Of a stretch of DNA of 64,000 nucleotides, positions 1-8,553 are shown one piece after another; within the stretch, counting starts at the first letter, position 1, and each line of letters opens with the position of its first letter. The stretch is from CAYRHN01 sp964424115 (GTDB lineage: Bacteria > Chloroflexota > Anaerolineae > Anaerolineales > Anaerolineaceae), in NCBI GenBank assembly GCA_964424115.1, contig CAYRHN010000015.1, forward strand, positions 33,708 through 97,707, in the 5' to 3' direction. The notes beneath the pieces were generated by a model, which was not told where the DNA came from, did not search any database, and saw nothing but the letters and a program-made list of their open reading frames with translations. Made by a program: the position numbers and the translations under genes.

Positions 1-1332
1 TACATCCGCCACTAACAGGCACACTTCCTCTGCTTCCAGGGCTTCCTGCCAACCACTCTGGGCCGCATTGATCACCAGGTACCGCTGCCACTGCTCCGCG
101 GGGAAGGTCTCCATGCGCGGGTAGATCCAGACCGGCCGCTCCGGCAGCGCATAAGCGATGTAGCTGGAGAAGGCCAATTCAGCCCATAAAGGACCTTCCA
201 TCTCCGGGTGGTCCTTCAACCAAGCCACCGCCTGGATAGGGGTGTTCTCAGAATATGCAGGCGGAGAAGCCGGCATCCATTTTTCCCGCAGGCCGGGCAG
301 TAGAAGCACTGGCGAGATCAATAAAACCACCCCCAATATCAGATTAAACGCGCGCGCAGTGCGCAGCGAAAAGCGCAGTGACCCGGGCAGGGAGACTCCC
401 GCCATCAGATAGGCCGAAAGCACCGCCAGCAGCCCGGCAAACCAGATCCCATAGCGCAGCCCGGAGACAGCCAACCAACCCAATCCAAGGAACCAGACCC
501 AATGCACAGCATTCAAGCGCCGCCGCGAAACCCCTGCCAGCACCGGAAAAGCCAGCAACCAGGCAAAGAAAAGGTTCATTTGCCAGCCAATGTTCGCTGG
601 CGGCAGCCATTCCTTGCTAAATTGCTGGATCGAGGAATTGGAGGTCATTTGCAAGGCGGCGCTCCAAATCAGCGCGCCTTGCGGATTGGCCAACGAGGCT
701 AACAGCGCCCAGGCCAGGGCGCGTGCCAGATGGGGTCGGCTGCCTCGTCCAAACACCAGCGCAGCTCCTCCCAAAGCAAAAAGCAGCACAAACGAGGCGT
801 GCAGATTGACCCACAGCAGCGCGGCAATTGGCAATGCCCAAAGCGGACGATTCTCTCCCTCCTGCCAGCGCCACAATGCCCAAAGCGACAACCCGAACAG
901 GGGATAGCCAAAATCCTGTGGACGGATAGCCCAATTATTGCTGCCGCATAAGGCCGCCAACAGGGTCAGCAAAGCGGCCAGTCCGGCTCCGGCGCCTGCC
1001 CGGCGGCAGATAAGCCAGACAAAAGTATAAAAAACCGCCACCAGCAGCCCTCGCAGCAGGTTGGTCGCCAGCGCTCCGCCCAACAAATGGGCCGCATAGA
1101 ATCCCATCCCTGCCAGCCAGAACTGGTATGTGACCGGCGCGCCTGCCTGAGTGTAACTGATGAATTCCCGCCCAGGGAAAAAGCCGCTGCCAGCCGTCTG
1201 TTGAGCCACGCGTAAATACCACCAGTAATCATTCGGCTGGATGGGCATTAAAAAGGCGATGGATAGGATGAAAAAGAGAAGAAAACAGAAGATCAGGAAA
1301 TTTGCCGAAGCGGATTTGCTGAAACGCCACAT
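1..1332 (-). CDS. Multi-pass membrane protein, C-terminus cut by window edge
   Basis: The frame stays open from an ATG at 1332 to the window edge (444 codons), so the C-terminus is missing. AAGGAGC lies about ten bases before the ATG. Residues 10-30 form a first membrane helix. It is followed by a short loop with N-D-Y-W-W (residues 34-38), then about nine further hydrophobic stretches to roughly residue 355, and a soluble tail that begins TPIQAVAWLK. An acidic, aromatic-rich loop just after helix 1 followed by many helices is the general plan of GT-C-like membrane glycosyltransferases. I do not see a motif that proves this. The gene follows the SPFH operon on the same strand, separated from it by a terminator. 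Confidence 0.8.
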   Translation of the reverse strand, partial: MWRFSKSASANFLIFCFLLFFILSIAFLMPIQPNDYWWYLRVAQQTAGSGFFPGREFISYTQAGAPVTYQFWLAGMGFYAAHLLGGALATNLLRGLLVAVFYTFVWLICRRAGAGAGLAALLTLLAALCGSNNWAIRPQDFGYPLFGLSLWALWRWQEGENRPLWALPIAALLWVNLHASFVLLFALGGAALVFGRGSRPHLARALAWALLASLANPQGALIWSAALQMTSNSSIQQFSKEWLPPANIGWQMNLFFAWLLAFPVLAGVSRRRLNAVHWVWFLGLGWLAVSGLRYGIWFAGLLAVLSAYLMAGVSLPGSLRFSLRTARAFNLILGVVLLISPVLLLPGLREKWMPASPPAYSENTPIQAVAWLKDHPEMEGPLWAELAFSSYIAYALPERPVWIYPRMETFPAEQWQRYLVINAAQSGWQEALEAEEVCLLVADV

Positions 1333-1357
1333 TCCGGCTTGCTCCTTGGTACAACAA

Positions 1358-1396
1358 GGGCGCAGCACCTCCGGAAATTCCGGAATTGCTGCGCCC
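1358..1396 (-). terminator. Rho-independent terminator after the SPFH operon
   Basis: On the minus strand a 10-bp stem GGGCGCAGCA / TGCTGCGCCC encloses a loop that itself contains CCGGAATTTCCGG, and is followed by TTGTTGT. It lies 25 bases beyond the stop of the SPFH gene and before the start of the membrane protein gene. Confidence 0.75.
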
Positions 1397-1420
1397 CAAA
1401 CTAGCTTACCTCAAAAAGGA

Positions 1421-2506
1421 TCAACCCTTCAGGAAGGCGTCCAACGATTCTTTGCTGATCCGGTAGGCGTTGCCGATCTTCTTGGCCTTCAGGTCACCGG
1501 ATTGGATGGCAGCCATGACATCCTCTTCCGAAACGCGCAGCACCTGGGCTGCTTCAGAAGGGGTCATCACTGCGGGAATAGCTGCAGCCCCAGCAGCAGC
1601 TCCGGCGGCCGCGCCTGCGGCTGCACCACCAGCCACCGCTCCACCAGCCGCGGCGCCTGCGCCTGTAGCGCCTTGCAGCGATTGCTGGATAACGCCGCCC
1701 AATCCCATACCGGCGCCAATACCGGCTGTCAACCCGGCCCCGCCGCTGGGATTCTGCGCAGCTTCGCGCAGGGCGTCCGCAGCCTGGAGCTGAGTATAGA
1801 CGTTCATATCAAGCATACCCATCTGGCGCAGTTCTTCAGCAGACTTCTCAGAGGGTTTGAAGTTCGCCACATAGAAGGATTTGAGCAGCAAGCCGATCGC
1901 TGCAAAATCATCCTGGGCCTTGGCGCGCACACCCGCGCCCAGTTCTTCGGTCAGGCCGATCAGCTCCAGCACGTTCTGCTTGGCAGCCGTCTCGCCCAAC
2001 AAATCCTGCAACTTGGAGAGCAGCATCGTGCGCAGGCGGTTCTCAATATCCGCCGTGCGGTAGATGCCCTGTGCGCCGCAGATCTGCGTCACAAACTGCT
2101 GCGGATCCTTCACACTGAAGCTGTAAGAGCCGAAGCCCTGCAGCAGCGCCACGCCCAAACCAACCCCCGGATTGCGCACGATGATCGGTTGAGGCGTACC
2201 CCATTTCCGGTCAGCGAACTCACGCATCGACACGAAATATACTTCAGCAGTGAAGGGTGTCCGGTTATCGAAGGCAATCCCCAACAGGTCGGTCAGCAGC
2301 GGCACATTCGCGGTGGAAATGGTATGGCGGCCAGGGCCGAAGACATCCAGGGCATGCCCATCGCGGAAGAAGACCGCCTTCTGCGATTCACGCACGATCA
2401 CCTGGGAGCCGAAGCGCAGGTCGCACACGCCGGTTTCAGGGAAGCGATGGACGATCTCATCCGCCATCTCGCTTGGGTATTCAACAACATCAAAAATGCG
2501 TGCCAT
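1421..2506 (-). CDS. SPFH/band-7 protein fused to an excisionase-like HTH
   Basis: 361 residues from the ATG at 2506, which has GGAG eight bases upstream. A TTG seven codons earlier is open but has no ribosome site. Residues 20-225 look like the SPFH domain of the soluble YdjI / 'virion core protein-like' type: HRFPETG start, FFRDGHALDVFGPGRHTI, and a helical stretch with many E/K and Q. There is no N-terminal membrane helix. Residues 255-309 are almost only Gly and Ala. Residues 312-360 (TPSEAAQVLRVSEEDV, then a G-x-A-Y-R-I wing) match the helix-turn-helix 17 / excisionase family. Family knowledge links SPFH proteins to membrane scaffolds. The combination with a DNA-binding-type domain is unusual. 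It forms an operon with the 195-residue gene upstream. Confidence 0.85.
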   Translation of the reverse strand: MARIFDVVEYPSEMADEIVHRFPETGVCDLRFGSQVIVRESQKAVFFRDGHALDVFGPGRHTISTANVPLLTDLLGIAFDNRTPFTAEVYFVSMREFADRKWGTPQPIIVRNPGVGLGVALLQGFGSYSFSVKDPQQFVTQICGAQGIYRTADIENRLRTMLLSKLQDLLGETAAKQNVLELIGLTEELGAGVRAKAQDDFAAIGLLLKSFYVANFKPSEKSAEELRQMGMLDMNVYTQLQAADALREAAQNPSGGAGLTAGIGAGMGLGGVIQQSLQGATGAGAAAGGAVAGGAAAGAAAGAAAGAAAIPAVMTPSEAAQVLRVSEEDVMAAIQSGDLKAKKIGNAYRISKESLDAFLKG

Positions 2507-2559
2507 GTTCAAATCTCCATCAATCAAAGAATATGAAACGAATCAATCCAGAACTCAGC

Positions 2560-3147
2560 CTATGGCTGCGGGATGGTCGGGGGTTCAATCGGGGCGTCGG
2601 AAGCAGGCGCCTCCCCTTGGGGAGCCTCATTCAACCCGCCCAGGATGATCTCAGCCCGGCGATTGAAGACATCCACGCATTCTTTGGAAAGGCGGATCAG
2701 ATGGCGAATGGAAGCCGGCAGGCCGTCGGTTCCCATCGAGCTCTCCACGTTATCCACGGCGCGGCTGACCTCATCGGCCATGCTCAGCATGGCATAGTCA
2801 TAGCGGTAGATCGATTCCAATTCCTGCTCATTGACCTTGACCGCATCGAAGAAACCGGCATAGCCGTAGGTGGCGGTGCGAACGCGGTCAATGAACTGGC
2901 GCAGCTTGATTGCAGCGCGTTCCATATCATCGATATAAGCCAGGCCGCCTTCACTGATCAGATCGGTCTGCAAGGACGAAAGACGCCCCCATATCTCCTC
3001 AAAACGATTGGCCACTGTCTCGCGCAGGATCTTATCCGCCGACCGGCGGTTCTGCCGCTCAAAGTAGCCCTTAAAACCGGGGATCTTGCCGATCAACTTC
3101 TGAAACCAGTTGCGATCGTCCGATACTTGTTGAATCAAATCACTCAT
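2560..3147 (-). CDS. Hypothetical protein partnered with the SPFH gene
   Basis: 195 residues, start fixed by GAGGAGG four bases before the ATG. I do not recognise a family. The protein is mostly charged helix (residues 1-165) with no signal peptide or membrane segment, and ends in a Pro/Glu/Ala-rich tail (EAPASDAPIEPPTIPQP). It is the first gene of the minus-strand unit and is followed after 53 bases by the SPFH gene, so the two products probably act together. Repeated E-x3-R/K spacing suggests helical bundles or coiled coil. Confidence 0.75.
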   Translation of the reverse strand: MSDLIQQVSDDRNWFQKLIGKIPGFKGYFERQNRRSADKILRETVANRFEEIWGRLSSLQTDLISEGGLAYIDDMERAAIKLRQFIDRVRTATYGYAGFFDAVKVNEQELESIYRYDYAMLSMADEVSRAVDNVESSMGTDGLPASIRHLIRLSKECVDVFNRRAEIILGGLNEAPQGEAPASDAPIEPPTIPQP

Positions 3148-3204
3148 CTTGCCTCCTCAGCAAATTGAAAAACAGGAATGTTCGACGCTCAAACGTACAG
3201 CCTT

Positions 3205-3210
3205 ATTATA
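3205..3210 (-). promoter_or_regulatory. Candidate -10 box of the SPFH operon
   Basis: TATAAT on the minus strand, about 55 bases before the ATG at 3147, in an A+T-rich 237-base divergent gap (3148-3384). No good -35 box at 16-18 bases, so this is tentative. Apart from this box and the pilin promoter I see nothing else in the gap. Confidence 0.3.
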
Positions 3211-3313
3211 TAACAAACTCATCAAATTAATATACGCAAGCTTGTTTCAGAAGGTTGCATTGTTTGAACAAAAACTCATTACATCTCCTTGCATTTTTGT
3301 AAGTGCCAACCTA

Positions 3314-3341
3314 TTGAATTTATGTGTAAAGCCATTATAAT
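3314..3341 (+). promoter_or_regulatory. Promoter of the Flp pilin gene
   Basis: TTGAAT (3314-3319), 16-base spacer, TATAAT (3336-3341). It leaves a leader of roughly 35 bases before the pilin ATG, which holds a near-perfect AAGGAGGTGAA ribosome site. Confidence 0.6.
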
Positions 3342-3384
3342 AGGCTTTGTTAGTAACTTATGAACAGGAAGGAGGTGAATTCTC

Positions 3385-3531
3385 ATGTTGTTCGCTCCGA
3401 AAGAAAAAGGCCAGGGCCTGGTCGAATATGCGTTGATCCTCGTTTTGGTAGCTGTTGTCGTGATTGTTATTCTTGCTTTGCTCGGCCCGGCAATCGGCAA
3501 GATCTTCTCCAATGTCGTCTCCGCTGTGTAA
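3385..3531 (+). CDS. flp: Flp/Fap-type major pilin
   Basis: 48 residues, with a very strong ribosome site (AAGGAGGTGA). The protein has a short basic leader, then G9 followed by Q-G-L-V-E-Y and a hydrophobic helix (residues 16-34). Prepilin peptidases of this class cut after Gly and need Glu at +5 and Tyr at +6 of the mature pilin. Both are present here as E14 and Y15. It has its own promoter and its own terminator, so it can be made in excess over the assembly proteins encoded downstream, as expected for the structural subunit of a Tad pilus. No prepilin peptidase gene lies in the window. Confidence 0.93.
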   Translation: MLFAPKEKGQGLVEYALILVLVAVVVIVILALLGPAIGKIFSNVVSAV

Positions 3532-3558
3532 GCGTGCGACCTGTTAGAAGCTAACTTG

Positions 3559-3585
3559 AAGGCCCTGAAAAGGGCCTTCTTTTTT
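3559..3585 (+). terminator. Terminator after the pilin gene
   Basis: AAGGCCCT-GAAA-AGGGCCTT followed by CTTTTTT: an 8-bp perfect stem with a tetraloop and a T run. Confidence 0.92.
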
Positions 3586-3631
3586 ACCCCCTTACGAACA
3601 TCTTTTCCAGAATTCCCATTGCTTTTTTATT

Positions 3632-3658
3632 TTGCATTATTCAAATATGCCGTATAAT
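3632..3658 (+). promoter_or_regulatory. Promoter candidate of the cpaB operon
   Basis: TTGCAT (3632-3637) and TATAAT (3653-3658) with a short 15-base spacer, about 45 bases before the cpaB ATG. The -10 is perfect and the spacing is suboptimal, which would fit weaker expression than the pilin. Confidence 0.45.
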
Positions 3659-3702
3659 ATGGTTAATTCGTTTAAATCTGTTACGAGATCAGGAGGCTGA
3701 AT

Positions 3703-4866
3703 ATGGCCGCAGCTGGACGTAGAAGTAGTCGGATGCTCATCATCTTTGCAGTTGTGTTGATTGTGATCCTGGGGGTAGTCATCTTTCTCTTCAAAGACCA
3801 ACTCTTTCCTTCCCCCCAGGCAACCCCCGCCGCAAATCAAGGAGACGGCACCTCGCTTGCCACCCCTCAACCTTCCGGAGCGATAGAGACTGTTGAAGTG
3901 ATCGTCTTGGCGCAACCGGTCGCGAGAGGTGCCAAGATTACAACAGATATGGTTACCAAAGTAAACCTAATAAAGGTGGAAGATTATATTCCAGAACTTT
4001 ATTACCCTGTCAGCGATGTTCCAGAGGAACAATACAGTTCCGTGGTAGGGCAATATGCCCGTTACCCGCTTAAGGAAAAGACCGTCTTGACCCAGGGCAT
4101 GCTCTCCGACACCCCGGTCGGCTCGCAGCCTGCCACGCTCATTCCCAGCGGTTATGTGGCCATCCCGATCCCGATCAGCCAGCTAACCAGTGTTTCCTAC
4201 GCTCTGGAACCCGGCGACCATGTCAATGTGCTCGCTGCCATTCAATTGATCGATGTGGATACTTCGTTCCAGACTGCCCTGCCCAACCGAACCGGTCAGG
4301 TGAGTGAAACCCTGCCTCCCCCTGAAGGCGGTGGCACTATTCAGTATTCATTGACTGTAGTCGGCGATGGACCCATGCAAGGCCGTGTGGAAACAGAAGC
4401 TTCGGTCGGCAAAACGGTCTATGTGATCCCTTCTGAAGATCAGCGCCCCCGCCTGGTCAGCCAGACCCTCATCCAGGATGCCACTGTCCTGTGGGTGGGC
4501 GACTTCCCCGGCCCGGGTGTTGACCTGACCAGCCTGTACGACCAACCACGCTCTATAACCAAGGAGACCCAAGAAGGCGCAGAAGTCACAGAAACCCAAC
4601 CCATTCCAACCGTTATCACCCTGATCGTCACCCCGCAGGATGCTGTGACCCTTAACTACCTACTGCTTTCCAACGCGAAGCTCAACCTGGTGCTGCGTAG
4701 CGCCGGCGATACCCAACGCGTGCAAACCGAAGCGGTCACCTTGCAATTCCTGATGGATCAATACCGCATCCCCTACCCGACCAAGCTGCCGTACGGCACA
4801 ACTCCGCGCATTGACAACCTTGTTTACCCAAGTGAACCAACCCCGGAGCCGACCGCTGCACCTTAG
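3703..4866 (+). CDS. cpaB: CpaB/RcpC pilus assembly protein
   Basis: 387 residues; AGGAGG precedes the ATG. One membrane helix at residues 11-30, then a Pro/Ala-rich linker, an SAF domain starting about residue 65 (VIVLAQPVARGAKITTDMV) and an RcpC-type beta domain to about residue 350, ending in a Pro/Thr tail. In diderm bacteria CpaB supports the CpaC secretin. Here no secretin gene is present, in keeping with a cell lacking a classical outer membrane, so it may stabilise the pilus at the wall. It is the first gene of an operon with 10-50-base gaps that runs to hpf. Confidence 0.92.
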   Translation: MAAAGRRSSRMLIIFAVVLIVILGVVIFLFKDQLFPSPQATPAANQGDGTSLATPQPSGAIETVEVIVLAQPVARGAKITTDMVTKVNLIKVEDYIPELYYPVSDVPEEQYSSVVGQYARYPLKEKTVLTQGMLSDTPVGSQPATLIPSGYVAIPIPISQLTSVSYALEPGDHVNVLAAIQLIDVDTSFQTALPNRTGQVSETLPPPEGGGTIQYSLTVVGDGPMQGRVETEASVGKTVYVIPSEDQRPRLVSQTLIQDATVLWVGDFPGPGVDLTSLYDQPRSITKETQEGAEVTETQPIPTVITLIVTPQDAVTLNYLLLSNAKLNLVLRSAGDTQRVQTEAVTLQFLMDQYRIPYPTKLPYGTTPRIDNLVYPSEPTPEPTAAP

Positions 4867-4896
4867 TCAATCTCAACCATTCGTTTAGGAGAGGTC

Positions 4897-6138
4897 ATGC
4901 CGCCTGCCGAAAAAATTAAAGTGCTGATCGTGGATGATATCGCGGAAACCCGCGAGAATATCAAACGCATGCTGCAATTTGATGCCTTGATCGAAGTGGC
5001 TGGATCTGCCCGCAGCGGAAAAGAAGCCCTGGATTTGGTGACACAGATCAAACCGGATGTGATCCTGATGGATATCAACATGCCGGATATGGACGGCATC
5101 CAGGCCACCGAAGCTGTTCGACGCAAGCTTCCCTGGGTGCAGGTGATCATCCTCTCCGTCCAAAACGACGCCAGTTATATGCGGCGTGCCATGCAAGCCG
5201 GCGCTTACGATTTCCTGACCAAGCCGACGGCCATCGATGAATTAACCGCAGCTATTCGCCGCGCTGGCACCCAGGCCGCTACCGAACGCGCCAAGGCTTC
5301 TCAGGCTTTTCCCGGCGGGATCCCAACTGGAGGCGCAACGACTGCCGCCGGTCCGGGCAAGAACGGCAAAGTGATCGTGGTCTTCTCGCCCAAAGGTGGA
5401 GCAGGCTGCACCACCCTGGCGGTCAATCTGGGGATTGCCCTGCATACCGAGGAAAACAAGGTTTGCCTGGTGGATGGCAGCATGCAATTTGGCGATATGG
5501 CTGTCATGCTCAACGAACAGGTCAAGAACAATGTTCTTGACCTGGCTTCGCGCGTGGATGAATTGGACCGCGAAGTGGTTGAAGAAGTGATGATCAAGCA
5601 TGCGGCGACAGGGATCCACTTGCTGCCAGCCCCCAACAAACCGGAACAGGCGGATAATGTCAAAGCCGACCAGTTCAGCAAACTGCTCAACTTCCTTCGC
5701 CAGATCTACGCTTATGTGATCGTCGACACCTCGTCCTACCTGACCGAGGTAGTCTTGAATGCCATGGATATCTCCGACATCATCATCCTGATCACCACCC
5801 AGGAGATCCCCTCGGTCAAGAATTGTAACCTGTTCCTGACCCTGGCCGATGCGCTGGGAATTAAACGCGATCGGATCCTGTTCACCATGAATCGGTATGA
5901 CAAACGGATCATGATCACACCGGAGCGGGTTGGAGAAAGCCTGCGCCAACCTATTTTATGCACCATCCCCCTGGAAGAACGCATTGTGACCATGTCGGTC
6001 AACCGTGGCGTGCCTTTTATCATCGAAAACAAATCCCAACCAATCGGAAAAGCCATCCTGAGCCTGTCCGACCAGGTACGCGAAAAGATCACCAAACTGA
6101 CAGCCGGGGATGAAGGATCTGCTTCAAGCAAGAAATAA
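4897..6138 (+). CDS. cpaE: CpaE/TadZ: receiver domain plus MinD-like ATPase
   Basis: 413 residues. Residues 6-125 are a response-regulator receiver with all the usual residues visible: D13/D14, phospho-acceptor D59 (ILMDINMPD), S87 and K109. Residues 158-400 are a ParA/MinD-type ATPase with a deviant Walker A, K166-G-G-A-G-C-T-T173, as in family members that dimerise on ATP at the membrane. TadZ proteins place the pilus machine at its site in the cell. In many of them the receiver is degenerate; here it appears able to accept phosphate. No histidine kinase is encoded in the window. Confidence 0.92.
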   Translation: MPPAEKIKVLIVDDIAETRENIKRMLQFDALIEVAGSARSGKEALDLVTQIKPDVILMDINMPDMDGIQATEAVRRKLPWVQVIILSVQNDASYMRRAMQAGAYDFLTKPTAIDELTAAIRRAGTQAATERAKASQAFPGGIPTGGATTAAGPGKNGKVIVVFSPKGGAGCTTLAVNLGIALHTEENKVCLVDGSMQFGDMAVMLNEQVKNNVLDLASRVDELDREVVEEVMIKHAATGIHLLPAPNKPEQADNVKADQFSKLLNFLRQIYAYVIVDTSSYLTEVVLNAMDISDIIILITTQEIPSVKNCNLFLTLADALGIKRDRILFTMNRYDKRIMITPERVGESLRQPILCTIPLEERIVTMSVNRGVPFIIENKSQPIGKAILSLSDQVREKITKLTAGDEGSASSKK

Positions 6139-6157
6139 GCGCTAGAGGAGCGTGCAA

Positions 6158-7549
6158 ATGTCGATTTTGAAAAGAATCCAAGGTGGAGATTCCAATCCAC
6201 AGCCAGGGGGGAGTGAATCGACCAGCCCATCCGGCCTGCAGGCAAGGCGCGTGGCAGCCCCCTCCTCTACCTCCGGCTCCGACACCTACCAGGACCTGCG
6301 CAACCGGGTACAAACCAAGCTGCTTGCCAGCCTGGACCCTAAAACAGATGTCACCAAAGTGGGCGAGGTGCGCCGCACGATCCTGGAATTGTTTGAGCAG
6401 ATCCTGGGAGAGGAAAATATCGTCCTTTCCCGCCCCGAACGTCAACGCCTGTTTGAACAGATTGCTGCTGAAATCCTCGGATTTGGCCCCCTCCAACCCC
6501 TTCTGGAAGATGATTCCATTACCGAGGTGATGGTGAACGGCGCCAAGAACATCTACGTGGAGCGCAAAGGCAAGATCCTGCGCGTTCCACTAACTTTTGA
6601 GAGCAATGAGCACGTGATGCGCATCATCGAGCGAATTGTGGCGCCCCTTGGCCGCCGCGTGGATGAATCCAGCCCGTATGTGGATGCCCGTCTGCCAGAT
6701 GGCTCGCGCGTTAACGCCATCATTCCCCCACTCTCGCTGGTTGGCCCGGTCATCACCATTCGTAAATTCTCCCGCAGCCCCATCACCGTCCAGAATTTGA
6801 TCGACTTCGGTTCTGTGACCCCGGAATCGATCGAGTTTCTGGAAGCATGCGTAAAAGCGCGCATCAACGTGGTAATTTCCGGCGGTACCGGTTCCGGTAA
6901 GACCACCCTCCTCAACGTGCTCTCCAGCTTCATTCCTGGTGACGAGCGCATTATCACCATTGAGAACGCAGCCGAATTGCAGCTGCGCCAGGAGCATGTC
7001 ATCACCCTGGAATCCCGCCCGGCCAATATCGAAGGCCGCGGCGAGATCACCATCCGCCAACTGGTGATTAACGCCTTGCGCATGCGCCCAGACCGTATCA
7101 TCGTCGGCGAAATTCGTGATGAGGCTGCCATTGACATGTTGCAGGCCATGAACACCGGCCACGACGGCTCCATGACCACCCTCCACTCCAACAGCCCGCG
7201 CGACACGCTGGCCCGTTTGGAGACGATGACCTTGATGGCTGGCATGGATCTACCGGTACGTTCCATTCGAGAGCAAATTTCCTCCGCCATCGACGTGGTT
7301 GTCCACCAATCACGTATGCGCGACGGTACCCGCAAAGTGGTGAATATTACCGAAGTGGCCGGAATGGAAGGCGAGGTGATCACCACCACCGATATCTTCC
7401 TCTTCGAACAATCCGGATACGAGAACGGGAAAGTAATCGGACGGCTGCGCCCAACCGGCTTGCGGCCCAAGTTCATGGACCAAATTGAAGCCTCGGGCAT
7501 CCGCCTCTCCCCCTCCATCTTTGGCACGGGAGACAGGCGCCGTTATTGA
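6158..7549 (+). CDS. cpaF: CpaF/TadA pilus assembly ATPase
   Basis: 463 residues from the ATG at 6158, which has AGGAG seven bases upstream. A GTG two codons earlier lies too close to that site. The protein is a secretion ATPase of the type II/IV family: N-terminal domain with ITEVMVNG (residues 121-128), Walker A GGTGSGKT (242-249), ITIENAAEL (266-274), and the VGEIRDEAA / TTLHSNSPRD Walker B-His box region (316-349). It powers pilin polymerisation, working with the two TadB/TadC inner-membrane proteins encoded next. Confidence 0.95.
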   Translation: MSILKRIQGGDSNPQPGGSESTSPSGLQARRVAAPSSTSGSDTYQDLRNRVQTKLLASLDPKTDVTKVGEVRRTILELFEQILGEENIVLSRPERQRLFEQIAAEILGFGPLQPLLEDDSITEVMVNGAKNIYVERKGKILRVPLTFESNEHVMRIIERIVAPLGRRVDESSPYVDARLPDGSRVNAIIPPLSLVGPVITIRKFSRSPITVQNLIDFGSVTPESIEFLEACVKARINVVISGGTGSGKTTLLNVLSSFIPGDERIITIENAAELQLRQEHVITLESRPANIEGRGEITIRQLVINALRMRPDRIIVGEIRDEAAIDMLQAMNTGHDGSMTTLHSNSPRDTLARLETMTLMAGMDLPVRSIREQISSAIDVVVHQSRMRDGTRKVVNITEVAGMEGEVITTTDIFLFEQSGYENGKVIGRLRPTGLRPKFMDQIEASGIRLSPSIFGTGDRRRY

Positions 7550-7578
7550 TCCTGCGGTGATTTTCTAGAGGTGCAATC

Positions 7579-8538
7579 ATGAATCCTGGCGTACTTTTGA
7601 TCGTTGGTGGTGTGATCGCTTTCATCCTGTTGATCGTGGGGATCGTTGTTTCCACGCGCAGCGAAGCCGCCCAGGTGGAAGAACGCATGGGCAAGTACAC
7701 CACGCCTGAAGAGCGGGAAGAGATCAAACAACGCCAGAAATCTTCGCCGGCTACCGAATGGCTCAACAAGCGCATGGAGAAATCCAGCTACGGTAGCGGC
7801 ATCTCCCGCGACCTGGCGCGCGCCGACTTGAAATTGAAACCCGGCGAATATATTGCCCTCAACGTGATCGTTTCCTTTGGCTTGGCTTTCGTAGCCTGGT
7901 ATATCAGCGGTCAGAACCCTATCTTTATTCTGATCGGCTTTGTTCTAGGACCGGTTGCGGTGCGATGGTATGTCAAACGCGCCCAGGGCAAACGCCTGCA
8001 AAAATTCAACAATCAGCTCTCCGATATGCTCAACCTGATGGTCAACGGCTTACGGGCCGGCTACTCCACCATGCAGGCAATGGAAGCGGTCAGCAAAGAA
8101 CTCCCTTCTCCCATCTCGGACGAATTCCGCCGCGTGGTGCAGGAAATGCAATTGGGTGTATCGATGGAAAAGTCGCTCGACAACCTTTTGCGGCGCATTC
8201 CCTCGGACGACCTGGACCTGGTCATTACCGCCATGAACGTGCAGCGCGAGGTGGGCGGCAACCTGGCCGAGATCCTCGATACCATCTCTTACACCATTCG
8301 TGAACGGGTGCGCATCAAAGGTGAGATCCGGGTGATGACCAGCCAGGTGATGTATTCGGGGCGCATGCTTTCGATGATGCCGATCTTCGTTTTCTTCATC
8401 CTCTTTGCCCTCAACCCGGATTATATGAATGAATACTTCAAACATGAGGCCTGTGGTTATATCTGCCTGGGCGTGGCAGCGTTATTGATCATCATTGGCT
8501 ACTTCGTAATGAACAAGATCGGCGATATTGAAGTGTAG
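7579..8538 (+). CDS. tadB: TadB-like membrane platform protein (T2SF domain)
   Basis: 319 residues, GAGGTG ribosome site. Membrane helix at residues 5-25, a charged cytoplasmic stretch, two helices near residues 93-135, the T2SF domain (LSDMLNLMVNGLRAGYS ... VVQEMQLGVSMEKSLDNLLRR), and two C-terminal helices. This is the layout of the TadB half of the Tad inner-membrane platform that the CpaF ATPase turns. 15 bases separate it from tadC. Confidence 0.9.
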   Translation: MNPGVLLIVGGVIAFILLIVGIVVSTRSEAAQVEERMGKYTTPEEREEIKQRQKSSPATEWLNKRMEKSSYGSGISRDLARADLKLKPGEYIALNVIVSFGLAFVAWYISGQNPIFILIGFVLGPVAVRWYVKRAQGKRLQKFNNQLSDMLNLMVNGLRAGYSTMQAMEAVSKELPSPISDEFRRVVQEMQLGVSMEKSLDNLLRRIPSDDLDLVITAMNVQREVGGNLAEILDTISYTIRERVRIKGEIRVMTSQVMYSGRMLSMMPIFVFFILFALNPDYMNEYFKHEACGYICLGVAALLIIIGYFVMNKIGDIEV

Positions 8539-8553
8539 CCGGAGAATTAGATT

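Noticed and set aside
1421..2506. Viral origin of the SPFH protein because relatives are called 'virion core protein-like'
   Set aside because: That name is a database legacy; the domain is a bacterial SPFH type and there are no viral genes around.
1241..2536. 431-codon open frame on the plus strand opposite the SPFH gene
   Set aside because: No ribosome site, composition reads like a shadow of the Ala/Gly-rich minus-strand protein, and the minus gene has a recognised domain and RBS.
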